This document shows, piece by piece, positions 15,389-24,485 of a stretch of DNA of 64,000 nucleotides; position 1 is the stretch's first letter; the number at the start of each line of letters is the position of its first letter. This DNA comes from Paenibacillus algorifonticola (lineage in GTDB: Bacteria; Bacillota; Bacilli; Paenibacillales; Paenibacillaceae), in assembly GCF_000971975.1 (NCBI RefSeq), contig NZ_LAQO01000001.1, forward strand, positions 62,001 through 126,000, read 5' to 3'. Under the pieces are notes generated by a model, which searched no databases, was not told the DNA's origin, and saw only the letters and a list, made by a program, of their open reading frames with translations. The translations under genes were made by a program, and so were the position numbers.

Positions 15389-17135
15389 CGAACTCCTCCT
15401 TCGTTTTACGTGGAATCACGATGGTCACTACCGTTCCTTGTCCCAGCTCGCTCTCAATGCGAAATTGCATCTGCTCATTATAAAATTGCCGCAGCATCCG
15501 GTTCACATAGGACAGTCCAATGCCAAGCCCGCGCTTCGCCTTGCTGTCGTCACCGGACAGCAGCTTCGCAATCGTCTCCGGCTCAATGCCGGAGCCATTG
15601 TCCTCTACCCGCAGCAGCATCTCCGTATCTCCTACAGGCTCAATCGTAATAACGATGCGCCCCGTACGGTCGCTCATTCCGTGATAAATAGCATTTTCGA
15701 CGAGCGGCTGCAGCAGAAAACGCGGAACTGCAACCTGCAGCACCCCACCTGCAACCTTGAGCTGAAATTCGAATTCATAATCATAACGAATGCGCTGCAG
15801 CTCCATATAATTCGTCATCGCTTCAATCTCTTCATTAACGGTTACGATCAAGCTTTGCTTGCCCAAATTATAATGCAGCACCTTGACGAGCAGCGTGACC
15901 AGCTTATCAATTTCCTTCTGCCCGTTCATCCGGGCCAGCCACTGCACCGTATTGAGCGTATTATGCAAAAAATGCGGATTAATTTGGCTCAGCAGCTTTT
16001 CAATTTCAAATTGCCCCTTTTGCTTCTCCTTGTAGGCCACCTCGGCAATCAAATCATTAACCGTCGTTTTCATATTTTGAAAATTGTTAAGAACGAAGTC
16101 GAACTCCTCGACATTGGTAAAAGAAACCGGGCTTGTGCGGTTTTCCGCCATACGCACAATTTCTACATTGACCTTGCGCAGCGGACGATAAATTTGCTTC
16201 CAAATGAACAGCGCCAGCAGCAGTGCGAAGACGAGCGTGGAGCAAGCCAGCACAAGCATTTTGCTAAGCCAGGCATACATTTCGCTGTTGAAAGCTGATT
16301 TGCTGACGACGGCTATAAGCTGCCAGCCTTGTGCGCTCGGATAACGGAACAAATGATAGTCCGCCACCTCCTTATGCAGCTCGGGGAAACCGGCATCTAC
16401 CGCCTTCCGCACCTGCATCGGCATACTCTCATCCTCCATATACGTCATGCTGCCCTGCTCATTGACAAGCACATGCGTAACCTTCATGCCGTAGGTCTGC
16501 TGCTGCAAAATGCTGCGAAATAAATTGTAATTTGTTTCCAAGTAAATGTACAGCTTCTGCTCGCCGCCTACACGAACGATCCGCTGCTCGGAGAACACCA
16601 TATTGTTGCTGGAGTTGTACTGCGTTTGATGCGGCCCATAATAATCCGCGCCATTATAATGAATAAACAAAGGCAGCACTTTGCTGTCAAAGTTCGGGTT
16701 CATTGCCAAATTGGAAAACAGCACCGGATTTTCTTCGCCTGGCATAATGTAAGCGGTCAAGCCCAAATAGGGATTCGTAAAATTAACCAGATTGATTTTT
16801 TGATCAATGGCGGTCATCATTTGTGATTTGCGTGAAATTTGCCGCTCCTGCAAAAAATCGGAAACCTCGTCCACGATTTGACCGTCAAGCGCAAACTGCT
16901 TGGAGGCAAAATCAAGATTGTTGATAGCGTTTTCAAGATTAACCGCCTCTTGGCCCAGGCTGGCGCTAATTCCGCTTTGAATTTTGTTGGAGAAGATCGC
17001 ATAGATGGAGGAATACGTCAGAAAGCCGACCAGTACGAGCGGCAGCAGGCAGCCCAGCATCACATAAAAAATTAATGTGCGCCGCAAGGAACGGGCCGCA
17101 AAGCGGTTGTGAAGCGCCGGCTGTTGTGCTAACAT
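15381..17135 (-). CDS. YesM-type sensor histidine kinase
   Basis: 584 residues from ATG 17135, preferred because AGAGAGGTG precedes it; an upstream in-frame start would add 20 polar residues. One membrane helix (TLIFYVMLGCLLPLVLVGFL), an outside sensor domain of about 250 residues, a second helix (MLVLACSTLVFALLLALFIW), HAMP, then the His_kinase box QINPHFLHNTLN and an ATPase domain (VENAIYHG, DNGSGI, GLGIGLSYVNRML). Such kinases sense extracellular sugars or their binding proteins. It pairs with the AraC-type regulator that overlaps it. Confidence 0.9.
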   Translation of the reverse strand: MLAQQPALHNRFAARSLRRTLIFYVMLGCLLPLVLVGFLTYSSIYAIFSNKIQSGISASLGQEAVNLENAINNLDFASKQFALDGQIVDEVSDFLQERQISRKSQMMTAIDQKINLVNFTNPYLGLTAYIMPGEENPVLFSNLAMNPNFDSKVLPLFIHYNGADYYGPHQTQYNSSNNMVFSEQRIVRVGGEQKLYIYLETNYNLFRSILQQQTYGMKVTHVLVNEQGSMTYMEDESMPMQVRKAVDAGFPELHKEVADYHLFRYPSAQGWQLIAVVSKSAFNSEMYAWLSKMLVLACSTLVFALLLALFIWKQIYRPLRKVNVEIVRMAENRTSPVSFTNVEEFDFVLNNFQNMKTTVNDLIAEVAYKEKQKGQFEIEKLLSQINPHFLHNTLNTVQWLARMNGQKEIDKLVTLLVKVLHYNLGKQSLIVTVNEEIEAMTNYMELQRIRYDYEFEFQLKVAGGVLQVAVPRFLLQPLVENAIYHGMSDRTGRIVITIEPVGDTEMLLRVEDNGSGIEPETIAKLLSGDDSKAKRGLGIGLSYVNRMLRQFYNEQMQFRIESELGQGTVVTIVIPRKTKEEFDD

Positions 17136-17355
17136 CGCGGGCTGACACCTCTCTTTCGGACATGTCGCTGACAGAGTTATATTTTTGACGGTCATTTACT
17201 AGAGTTAGAAAATCTTGTTATTATCTTACGATTGGCTTGCCATTTATGCAAGGGGGGAATGGACGCTTTTCGCGATTTTCCTTGCCTCCGGATTTAGTCT
17301 TCGTCTCATTCAATCATGAATCGCCCAAACCCACATTTGCCGCAGGACGTAATTA

Positions 17356-17375
17356 GCCCCGCCAGTTGGCGGGGC
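17356..17375 (-). terminator. Hairpin after the binding-protein gene
   Basis: GCCCCGCC and GGCGGGGC pair perfectly around AGTT. It lies 63 bases after the stop of the lipoprotein gene at 17438-19225. No T run follows, so termination is uncertain. Confidence 0.5.
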
Positions 17376-17437
17376 CATAAACTATTCAACGATTAGACCC
17401 TAAGACCTTTATATCTTATGCCTCTATTACCTTCTGT

Positions 17438-19225
17438 CTACTGCTTGCGGTAGCCGAATACTTTCTTATTCTGCTCGACGTTCCACGCCAGCACCTCATC
17501 ATAGCCAAGGCCCTTCGCCTTGTCGAGCATTTCCTGGCGCAGCTTATTAAACTCGGCTTCATTTTTCGCAAAAATCATTTTCCACGAAAATTGCTTGATT
17601 ACCTGTGCCACTTGGCCGCGCTTCTGCTCCAGCTCATCGCTGATGACGGAAGGTGGCGTTCCAGTGAACAGTGGACGCATAATGGCCAGCTGATTATTTT
17701 TCTCCAAATACTCCTTAGCCGTCAGAGCGCCGCCCATCGCTGCTCTCCAGTCTTGATCAAGCTTCGTTGGCGATTTCTCAAGCGTTGACTTCCATAGATT
17801 ATAATCGTAAGGCTCGCCATTGTCAGGGTTAATATTCGTAGTTTTGAAGGTAGAATTGTTCAGCTGGCTCATGCCGTCCTTCCACGTGCCGCCGCCAAAC
17901 TCTTCTGGTACAGCTGTATCATTTGCTGGAAGGGCCTGCTCGCCAAACGCAGTCAGAACCGGCTTGCCATCCTTCAGCTCCCAGCCCAGACCCTCTGGTC
18001 CATTGGAGGAAATCATATTGCCTTCTGGGCTGTACAGCCAATCAATGAGCTCCAGCACGCGATCGGGGTGCTTCGTTTTTGAGCCAATCGCCCAAACGCG
18101 GTTGCCTCCATAAGGGTCATAGCCATAGGAGAACGTCCGCTCTTCCTTGAACGGAACGAGCGCAAAACCTTTTCCTTCTGCCATATGCTCAGCTGTATTG
18201 TACGTATCATCGAGCCATGGGAAGAACGTGAACAGCAGCTGGCCGTCCTTCATTTTATTCACAACATCCTCAAACTTCTGCGTCATGGAATCTGGATCGA
18301 CAAGCCCCATTTGGTTGGCGTCAAAATAAAGCTTGAGTCCGCGCATGTAATAGCCGTCTTCATCCAGCACGCCTTGATATTCGTCCTTGTCGGCCGAAAC
18401 GAGCGAGAAGCCGCCAGGGTTAAAGCCGTCGCCTTCGTCAAAGCCGTGAATGCCTGCCCATGCTTTCGTCAGCACCATCATATTGCCATCCCAATCCGCC
18501 CACATCGAGAACGCATACGTCGGACGGCCGGATTCGCTTGTTGGCTCCAGCTCCTGCATTTGCTTGAGTACCGGCAAATAATCCTCCATCGTATTGATTT
18601 CCGGTCTGCCCAGCTTCTCATACAAGTCCCAGCGCAGATTCGGGTTGTAGGTCAAATCCTTCGCTTCCGAAGGGCCTGGCTTGTCGTCGCCAACATCGAA
18701 GCCGATGCCGTAGACGCTTGAGCCGCCGCCAAAGTTCGCTTTATTTTTCTCAATCGCCTTCGGTGCATATTTCAAAATATTTTGGCCTTTGCTGTCCAGC
18801 AAGCCATCCTTCGTCCAGTCCACGAGCATGCCTGCTTTAATCGAATCCAAATATTTCTGGCCGTCATCGCCAAAAATAACTAAATCGCCGAGGTTGCCTG
18901 CTGCCATCATCGTAGCGAATTTGACGTCGCCGCCGCCTTCGAGGTTCGAAGCAATAATATTCAAATTAATATTGAATTTATCTTTAATGACTTTGGCAAA
19001 CCAGCCTGTCTGCTCGCCCGAGAAATTGGACAGCATCGAGAACACATCAAGTGTAATTTCTTCTTGCTCGCTGCTGCCTGCCGTCTCGGTTGCTCCTCCC
19101 GCAGATGGCGCCGTGCTGGCCGTGCTGCCCGCTCCATTGTTTGTGCCCGATGTACAGGCTGCTGTCGATACGATCAGCATCGTCGTCGCTAACAGCAAGG
19201 AAAATGTTTTACGCAATGATTTCAA
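17438..19225 (-). CDS. Extracellular solute-binding lipoprotein (ABC importer)
   Basis: 595 residues from a TTG start at 19225, chosen because AGGGAGG sits 7 bases upstream and it yields a proper signal peptide (SLLLATTMLIVSTAAC, lipobox Cys24). The longer in-frame extension reads into the structured leader and is rejected. A Ser/Thr/Gly-rich linker follows the lipid cysteine, then a family-1 binding domain with LVIFGDDGQKYLDS and WADWDGNMMVLTKAWAGI. It is downstream of two permease genes, but separated from them by the conserved leader at 19241-19348, so its expression may be adjusted separately. Ligand unknown, probably an oligosaccharide. Confidence 0.88.
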   Translation of the reverse strand: MKSLRKTFSLLLATTMLIVSTAACTSGTNNGAGSTASTAPSAGGATETAGSSEQEEITLDVFSMLSNFSGEQTGWFAKVIKDKFNINLNIIASNLEGGGDVKFATMMAAGNLGDLVIFGDDGQKYLDSIKAGMLVDWTKDGLLDSKGQNILKYAPKAIEKNKANFGGGSSVYGIGFDVGDDKPGPSEAKDLTYNPNLRWDLYEKLGRPEINTMEDYLPVLKQMQELEPTSESGRPTYAFSMWADWDGNMMVLTKAWAGIHGFDEGDGFNPGGFSLVSADKDEYQGVLDEDGYYMRGLKLYFDANQMGLVDPDSMTQKFEDVVNKMKDGQLLFTFFPWLDDTYNTAEHMAEGKGFALVPFKEERTFSYGYDPYGGNRVWAIGSKTKHPDRVLELIDWLYSPEGNMISSNGPEGLGWELKDGKPVLTAFGEQALPANDTAVPEEFGGGTWKDGMSQLNNSTFKTTNINPDNGEPYDYNLWKSTLEKSPTKLDQDWRAAMGGALTAKEYLEKNNQLAIMRPLFTGTPPSVISDELEQKRGQVAQVIKQFSWKMIFAKNEAEFNKLRQEMLDKAKGLGYDEVLAWNVEQNKKVFGYRKQ

Positions 19226-19240
19226 TGCAGTTGCCTCCCT

Positions 19241-19348
19241 TTTTTTAAAATATAAGCATTTATAAGTTTTACACCTATAAATAGGCTTATATTTCTCGGA
19301 CTGAAATGCGCCGCGCCACCAAAGGACGGCGACAGCCGTTTCACCTTG
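19241..19348 (-). ncRNA. Conserved structured leader element, copy A
   Basis: On the minus strand a 60-nt block (19348-19289) is 56/60 identical to 35881-35940. It can fold as TGAAACG/CATTTCA (one C-A mismatch in this copy) around a 7-bp hairpin CGCCGTC/GGTGGCG with loop CTTT. A second hairpin follows: AAATATAAGC/GCTTATATTT with an inner ATTTATA/TATAAAT, then TTTTAAAA, the ribosome binding site and TTG start of the lipoprotein gene. The change G-C to G-U at the hairpin keeps pairing. Probably a cis-acting leader; class not recognised. Confidence 0.55.
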
Positions 19349-19435
19349 TTTCATGCTTATGCTCGACCTCCGACTACGGCAGGCCACCCCCCTTCCATGC
19401 ATGCACATGGCTGATCGCTCATAGCCACCTGGCCC

Positions 19436-20335
19436 CTAACCTTTTACAGCGCCAATCATAATGCCTTTGACAAAATACCGCTGGAAAAACGGATAAACGA
19501 ACAAAATCGGAAGTATGACAATCATCGAAACCGTCGTTCGTATGGAGGTCGCTGTCTGCTTGTTCGTCAGGTCGATATTGCCTACCGCGCCTTGGGAATT
19601 GCGAATAATCGCGGCGAGCGATGTCGACTCGTTCAAATACTTGTAGAGTACAAATTGCAGCGTAAACAGCTTGCTGTTTGTCATTAGGAACACGGTATCG
19701 ATAAAGGAGTTCCACTGGCTGACCGCCGAAAAAATCGCGATTGTGGCCGCAATCGGCGTAATGAGCGGCATAATGATTTTGCTGAAAATAACGATGTAGC
19801 CCGCCCCGTCCATTTCCGCCGACTCCTCCAGCACATCCGGTATCGATTCCACGAACGTTTTGACGAGAATGACATAAAACGGCGAAACGACCGCTGGCAA
19901 AATATACGCCCAAAAGTTGTTCGTCATATTCAGCTTCATCATAATGATGTACCACGGAATGATGCCCGCATTAAAATACATTGTGATGATGACAAAACGG
20001 TACCAGAAGCTTCTGGCCCACATTTTGTGCTTCGTAAATAAATAGCCGAGAAAGGCCGAAGCCGCGACGGTGAGCAGCGTGCCAATAATCGTTCTGCCGC
20101 CCGATACAAGTGCCGCCTGCGCCAAGCCCTTTAATTGCAGCACCTGAATATAATTGTCAAAATGAATCATTTTCGGGTACAGGGTAACCAGTCCCCTGGC
20201 GCTAAGATCGTTGCTGCTGATCGTATTAATAAACAGGTAATAAAAGGGAAACAGGCAAAGCAGCGTAAACAAGGTGAAAAATCCATAGTTGCAAATATGG
20301 AACAACCAGTCCCCAAGCCGGCGTTGCGTGTGCAT
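19436..20335 (-). CDS. Carbohydrate ABC permease (YtcP/LplC type)
   Basis: 299 residues with six membrane helices and the MalG-type EAA motif ESAEMDGAGYIVIFSKIIMP near residue 190. The C-terminus VKGIMIGAVKG is typical of the LplC/YtcP subgroup. It pairs with the LplB-type permease 27 bases upstream to form the channel; no ATPase is encoded here, as usual, because a shared MsmX-type ATPase serves such importers. Confidence 0.92.
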   Translation of the reverse strand: MHTQRRLGDWLFHICNYGFFTLFTLLCLFPFYYLFINTISSNDLSARGLVTLYPKMIHFDNYIQVLQLKGLAQAALVSGGRTIIGTLLTVAASAFLGYLFTKHKMWARSFWYRFVIITMYFNAGIIPWYIIMMKLNMTNNFWAYILPAVVSPFYVILVKTFVESIPDVLEESAEMDGAGYIVIFSKIIMPLITPIAATIAIFSAVSQWNSFIDTVFLMTNSKLFTLQFVLYKYLNESTSLAAIIRNSQGAVGNIDLTNKQTATSIRTTVSMIVILPILFVYPFFQRYFVKGIMIGAVKG

Positions 20336-20362
20336 GCGCCTCCTCCTTTCCTCTCGTTCAAG

Positions 20363-21316
20363 TTAGATGATCGATTCCCCGCGGACGATTTTGGATAACT
20401 GATTAGCGAAAAACAGCAAGACAATGCTTATAATCGATTTGAGCATGCTGATCGCCGTTGCAAACGAGAAGTTGAAGCCGAGCATTCCCGTGTTGTACAC
20501 ATACAGGTCAAGCACCTCGATATGATCTTTGTTAATCGCATTTTGGAAGACGAAAAATTGCTCCATGCCGTTGTTAATGAAATTAGCGATGGAAAGCAGC
20601 AGCAGTACAAAATACGTCGGCATCAGCCCCGGAACGGTAATATGCCAGATCATCCGGAAACGGCCCGCACCATCTACCTTTGCCGCATCATATTGCTCCT
20701 GGTCAATGGAGGAAATGGCTGCGATATACATAATGGCGCCCCAGCCCAGCCCTTTCCACAAGCCCCACAGCGTCATCGCCAGCCAAGTATGGTCGTCCTG
20801 CGCCAAATAGTTAATGCCCATTTCCTGAAAACCTAGGGCAATCATCCATTTATTGACGACGCCGCTATCTACCGAAAACATCATGAAGGCTATCGAATAA
20901 ACAAGCACCCAGCTGATGAAATTGGGCAGCGTCGTGAGCACCTGTACCGTTTTCTTATACCAGGTTGTACGAATTTCAGTGAGCATAATAGCAAAAATAA
21001 CGGGGAACACCGACGTTAAAATGCCGAGTGTACTCATCGCAAGCGTATTGCGCATCACCCGCATGACCTCTTGCGTCTGGGTCGGGTTGGAGAAAATCGC
21101 CTTAAACCATTGCAGGCCGACGAACGGCGTCTCCGATAACGGAAAACCTGGCCGATAATTGTAGAAGGAATATAACCAGCCGTATAGCGGAAAGTAGCTA
21201 AACAATAAAATCAGCACGAGGAACGGAGAGGCAAATAAAAATAAACGGAATTTGTCCGGTATCAAGCTGCCGCTTCGCCGAGACATCGAGCTTTGCGGAC
21301 GGATAGCCGCCTTCAT
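20363..21316 (-). CDS. Carbohydrate ABC permease (LplB type)
   Basis: 317 residues from ATG 21316, preceded by AGGAGGG; the longer frame is rejected. Six membrane helices, EAA loop DAAKVDGAGRFRMIWHITVP near residue 215. LplB-family partner of the next gene in an importer for complex sugars. First gene of the transcript; a 22-base palindrome lies about 50 bases upstream. Confidence 0.92.
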   Translation of the reverse strand: MKAAIRPQSSMSRRSGSLIPDKFRLFLFASPFLVLILLFSYFPLYGWLYSFYNYRPGFPLSETPFVGLQWFKAIFSNPTQTQEVMRVMRNTLAMSTLGILTSVFPVIFAIMLTEIRTTWYKKTVQVLTTLPNFISWVLVYSIAFMMFSVDSGVVNKWMIALGFQEMGINYLAQDDHTWLAMTLWGLWKGLGWGAIMYIAAISSIDQEQYDAAKVDGAGRFRMIWHITVPGLMPTYFVLLLLSIANFINNGMEQFFVFQNAINKDHIEVLDLYVYNTGMLGFNFSFATAISMLKSIISIVLLFFANQLSKIVRGESII

Positions 21317-21363
21317 GTAATCCCTCCTGTAAAGATGTCGCAACCGCATGCCAGGCTTCCCGC

Positions 21364-21385
21364 TTCGAGTAAGCGCTTACTCGAA
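21364..21385. promoter_or_regulatory. 22-bp palindromic operator upstream of the lplB-type gene
   Basis: TTCGAGTAAGCGCTTACTCG plus AA is a perfect palindrome. Its core GTAAGCGCTTAC resembles the CcpA cre site (TGNAANCGNTNNCA) apart from the outermost bases, and also LacI-family operators with a central CG. It lies 48 bases before the permease start, so it may mediate catabolite repression or a LacI repressor. Confidence 0.6.
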
Positions 21386-21559
21386 AATGAATCCACCAGT
21401 ACCCAGCGGTTGATCTTGCCTTTAGTTTAGCGTGAATAGCGCTTCAGCAGAGAGTGACAGCTGTTTCAGCTCGAGAGAAAGTCGTTTGGGATATTTGCAC
21501 GAAATTCCCCCTGCAGTGAACCAAATTCTTACCTTTTCCTGCCTGGCCTGCCGACAAAA

Positions 21560-21594
21560 TAAAAAACCACATGGCGTTTTACACTCCCATGTGG
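21560..21594 (-). terminator. Intrinsic terminator after the HAD gene
   Basis: On the minus strand CCACATGG pairs with CCATGTGG and is followed by TTTTTT, 11 bases after the HAD gene stop. Confidence 0.85.
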
Positions 21595-21604
21595 CTTGAA
21601 AATT

Positions 21605-22399
21605 TTAAAAACAATATTTTTGCAAGGCGTGGTACACACCATCCTCATTATTTGACAACGTAATATCGTCTGCCAAAAGCTTTAACTCTTCCGGAGAATT
21701 ATCCATCGCGATACCAAGCCCAGCAGATTCTAGCATCGTTATATCATTATAGTAGTTTCCAATCGCTAAAATTTCCTCTTTCTTTATCCCCCTCAGCTCG
21801 GCTAAGTTTTTCAAGGCATTACCCTTATCAGCTTGAATATTCAAAACATCTATAAAGGTATCCGCCGATCTTGTAATATTGAGCTCCTGGCTCAACAGGC
21901 TTAAATCAATTTGCAATTGATTTAATTGCTCACTTGTACCGATACAGGTGAATTTAATTAACGGATCTGCAAGACTATCAAATTGCGGGAGCGATCTAGG
22001 ATGAATATAAAAACTGGCGTATATATCACCTATTTCTTTACTCATCTGCTCCACTTTATCAACATAAAGATCAAACGGCGTGTTAATATCAAAATGAATC
22101 TGGTGTTTTCGGCAATAGCTCATAAAGCTTTCAAGTTGAGGAGCGTTTATCGCATATTGATTAATAATCTGGTTATTTTCAAAATCGATCGTAATCGCTC
22201 CATTGAACGTTATGCCCACACCATTTATGCCAATGATATCCGTATAAAATTTTGTGCTTGTCGGCCCTCTGCCCGTACATAATACGACTTCAGAGCCTAA
22301 TGAGGAAAGTTCCTTAATGATTTCTATACTTTTTTCGGAAATAATATGATTATCATTTAATAAGGTACCGTCCATATCAATTGCGATCAACTTATACAT
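21605..22399 (-). CDS. Cof-type HAD-IIB phosphatase
   Basis: 264 residues. Motif I is IDMDGTLL at the N-terminus, motif II CTGRGP, motif III K in GNALKNL and motif IV AIGNYYNDITMLESAG. The IIB cap lies between. Such enzymes dephosphorylate sugar phosphates, flavin or nucleotide phosphates. It is the last gene of the AT-rich block, 132 bases after the MFS gene, and has a good GGAGGG site. A role in the block's pathway is only inferred from position. Confidence 0.88.
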   Translation of the reverse strand: MYKLIAIDMDGTLLNDNHIISEKSIEIIKELSSLGSEVVLCTGRGPTSTKFYTDIIGINGVGITFNGAITIDFENNQIINQYAINAPQLESFMSYCRKHQIHFDINTPFDLYVDKVEQMSKEIGDIYASFYIHPRSLPQFDSLADPLIKFTCIGTSEQLNQLQIDLSLLSQELNITRSADTFIDVLNIQADKGNALKNLAELRGIKKEEILAIGNYYNDITMLESAGLGIAMDNSPEELKLLADDITLSNNEDGVYHALQKYCF

Positions 22400-22531
22400 T
22401 GCTGAAAAATTCCCTCCAGTTAGTCCTTATTTCTAGTGTGTACATTTTCGACTTCCAATAGTGGCCTCAAATTTCCATTTACGCTTGAACCATTATATAT
22501 AAAAGTTTCATAAATTTCCACTATTATTAAA

Positions 22532-23722
22532 TCAACCTGCATATTTCTTCTTTATCTCTTCTTTTGAGGTTATGACAGCCGAATCCACTTGTTTTCTTAA
22601 AGCGAAAAACCCAACTAAAGCTATAAACACGGACAATGCAGCAAATACATACATATAATTTCCGCCATAATTTTGCTGAACCGCACCACCTATTGATCCT
22701 CCCAAAATGCCTGACACGCCTAAAAATATCATAGCCAGCAGCGATTGGGACGTTGTCCTAAACTGCTTCGGCACAACTAAAACCATATAATTTACGGCTG
22801 ATGCCCAAAATAGACTATAGGTTATCGCTTGAAACAACTGTAAAACTAAAATGATATAAGGCTCGGTCGTATACACATAACAAACCCATCGAATGATATA
22901 AAACAAAGAAGCCGCAATGATCAACTTTAGGGGGTGGAACAATTTCAATAATTTAGCCGACATATAAAAGCCAATGATTTCACTCAAACCAATGATGGCC
23001 CATGCCCACGAAATCATAGAATCGTTTGCGCCCATTTCTTTAAAGTATATGGAAAATAAAGCATCATTCATTCGATGAGGCACCGCTAAAAACAATAAAA
23101 AAATCAAAAAGATAAATATTCTTTTATTACCTATTAACTGCACAAGGTCTCTCCAATTAAAACGACTATTATCTTTGCCGGTAAATTCATTTAGATTAAA
23201 TAAGATGATTATTGCGGCAAGCCAAATGGGAAAATAGATTTTTATTAAGGCATCTAATCCTCCAATAAGCTCAAAATAAGCGCCAAGAAATACAGCGACC
23301 ATACAAAAGCCAATGGAACCCCACAATCTGATCGTACTGTATGTACTTTTAAAATTTTCGGCAATTTTTACGGTCAGCGTATCTACCAATGGAATCGCGG
23401 AAAGGAAAAACATAAACAAAGACACGACAAAAATAACCGAAAAGAGCTTGCTGCTTATATAAAACAAGCCAACTGCACTAATTCCTGTCAAGCACCATAA
23501 AAGCAATAAAATCCTCTTTACAGCATGCCATTTATCGCTAATGAAACCTACGATTGGCTGAAGAAAAATCGCAAAAAAAGGGCCTACCATAAGCAACAGC
23601 CCAATTTGAGCTATGCTAAAGCCTCTCTCTGCAAGCAGTAACGGAAGGTAGGGAAGAAGAATGGCAAATGTCGAAAATACTAAAAAATTTAAAGCTTTAA
23701 TTTGAATCATTACTTTACCCAT
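22532..23722 (-). CDS. MFS transporter (MFS_1-like, sugar/nucleoside or drug efflux)
   Basis: 396 residues with about 12 membrane helices. After KALNFLVFSTFAILLPYLPL comes the motif-A region GFISDKWHAVKR. Closest in style to the HcaT/LacY-like MFS_1 group. The start is at the second ATG (23722), 6 bases after AGAGG. It follows the PyrE-like gene after a terminator, so read-through or its own promoter is needed. It may export or import the compound handled by the AT-rich block. Confidence 0.82.
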   Translation of the reverse strand: MGKVMIQIKALNFLVFSTFAILLPYLPLLLAERGFSIAQIGLLLMVGPFFAIFLQPIVGFISDKWHAVKRILLLLWCLTGISAVGLFYISSKLFSVIFVVSLFMFFLSAIPLVDTLTVKIAENFKSTYSTIRLWGSIGFCMVAVFLGAYFELIGGLDALIKIYFPIWLAAIIILFNLNEFTGKDNSRFNWRDLVQLIGNKRIFIFLIFLLFLAVPHRMNDALFSIYFKEMGANDSMISWAWAIIGLSEIIGFYMSAKLLKLFHPLKLIIAASLFYIIRWVCYVYTTEPYIILVLQLFQAITYSLFWASAVNYMVLVVPKQFRTTSQSLLAMIFLGVSGILGGSIGGAVQQNYGGNYMYVFAALSVFIALVGFFALRKQVDSAVITSKEEIKKKYAG

Positions 23723-23758
23723 GGTCATCCTCTATCCTATGCTAGTTTGTCGTACTGC

Positions 23759-23796
23759 AAAAAAAAGAAGCCAATCTTATGCTGAAATGACTTCTT
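23759..23796 (-). terminator. Intrinsic terminator after the PyrE-like gene
   Basis: On the minus strand AAGAAGTC pairs with GGCTTCTT (one G-U) around a 16-nt loop and is followed by eight T. It lies about 14 bases after the PyrE-like stop and before the MFS gene. Confidence 0.7.
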
Positions 23797-23809
23797 TTCA
23801 TTTGATTCA

Positions 23810-24466
23810 TTATTTCCCATACACATTTAGGTATTCCTTGATTTTTGTCACATTTTGCTCTTTATCGGCAACATCGGACATGTAGGCTACAACATCGGTT
23901 ATACGAGCTACGACGTATATTTTTACATTGTAGGCTTTGCTCGCCTCCTCCAATGCGGACAATGCCGTTTCGGAACCTTTTTCTTCTCTATCTAATGCCA
24001 CTAGAAATGCAGTTAATATCCCGCCCTCATTTTCCACTAACTGCTTCGTCTCTTTAATCGTTCTGCCTGATGTAAGCACATCATCTACCGCCAGAATCTT
24101 TTTGCCCGCTAGAGAAGCGCCGATTATATTTCCGCCCTCTCCGTATTGCTTCTGAAGCTTGCGGTTGAAGGCAAAACCTACATTGCCCGCTTCGTTGTTA
24201 TGCAAGGCCAGTGCCGTAGTTAACGCTATCGGTATCCCTTTATAAGCAGGCCCAAAAATGATATCGAATTCAATCTTTTCCTTCACAATCGTGTCTGCAT
24301 AAAAACTCCCTAGCCGCGCTAACATCGCAGAATCATTAAAGGAGCCAAAATTAAAAAAATATGGACTTAATCTTCCTGATTTCAATGTGAACTCACCAAA
24401 TTTAATGATGCCATCATCGACTATAAATTGTGCAAACTCTTTACTAATATTTCGAATCTCAATCAC
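23810..24466 (-). CDS. pyrE: Orotate phosphoribosyltransferase, enterobacterial type
   Basis: 218 residues. KFGEFTLKSGRLSPYFFN, FDIIFGPAYKGIPIALTTA and the PRPP loop KILAVDDVLTSGRTIKE identify orotate phosphoribosyltransferase, making OMP from orotate and PRPP in the cytosol. The pattern (FGPAYKGIPIA, FNRKLQKQYGEGG) is like E. coli PyrE rather than the Bacillus pyr-operon form. It stands in a biosynthetic cluster and not in a pyr operon, so it may be a second copy with a special substrate. The start is GTG after a weak AAGG; an alternative is not obvious. Confidence 0.85.
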   Translation of the reverse strand: MIEIRNISKEFAQFIVDDGIIKFGEFTLKSGRLSPYFFNFGSFNDSAMLARLGSFYADTIVKEKIEFDIIFGPAYKGIPIALTTALALHNNEAGNVGFAFNRKLQKQYGEGGNIIGASLAGKKILAVDDVLTSGRTIKETKQLVENEGGILTAFLVALDREEKGSETALSALEEASKAYNVKIYVVARITDVVAYMSDVADKEQNVTKIKEYLNVYGK

Positions 24467-24485
24467 CTTCCATCCCTATAAACGT

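Noticed and set aside
19226-19408. N-terminal extension of the 17438 lipoprotein
   Set aside because: It would translate the structured leader and bury the signal peptide; TTG 19225 has AGGGAGG.
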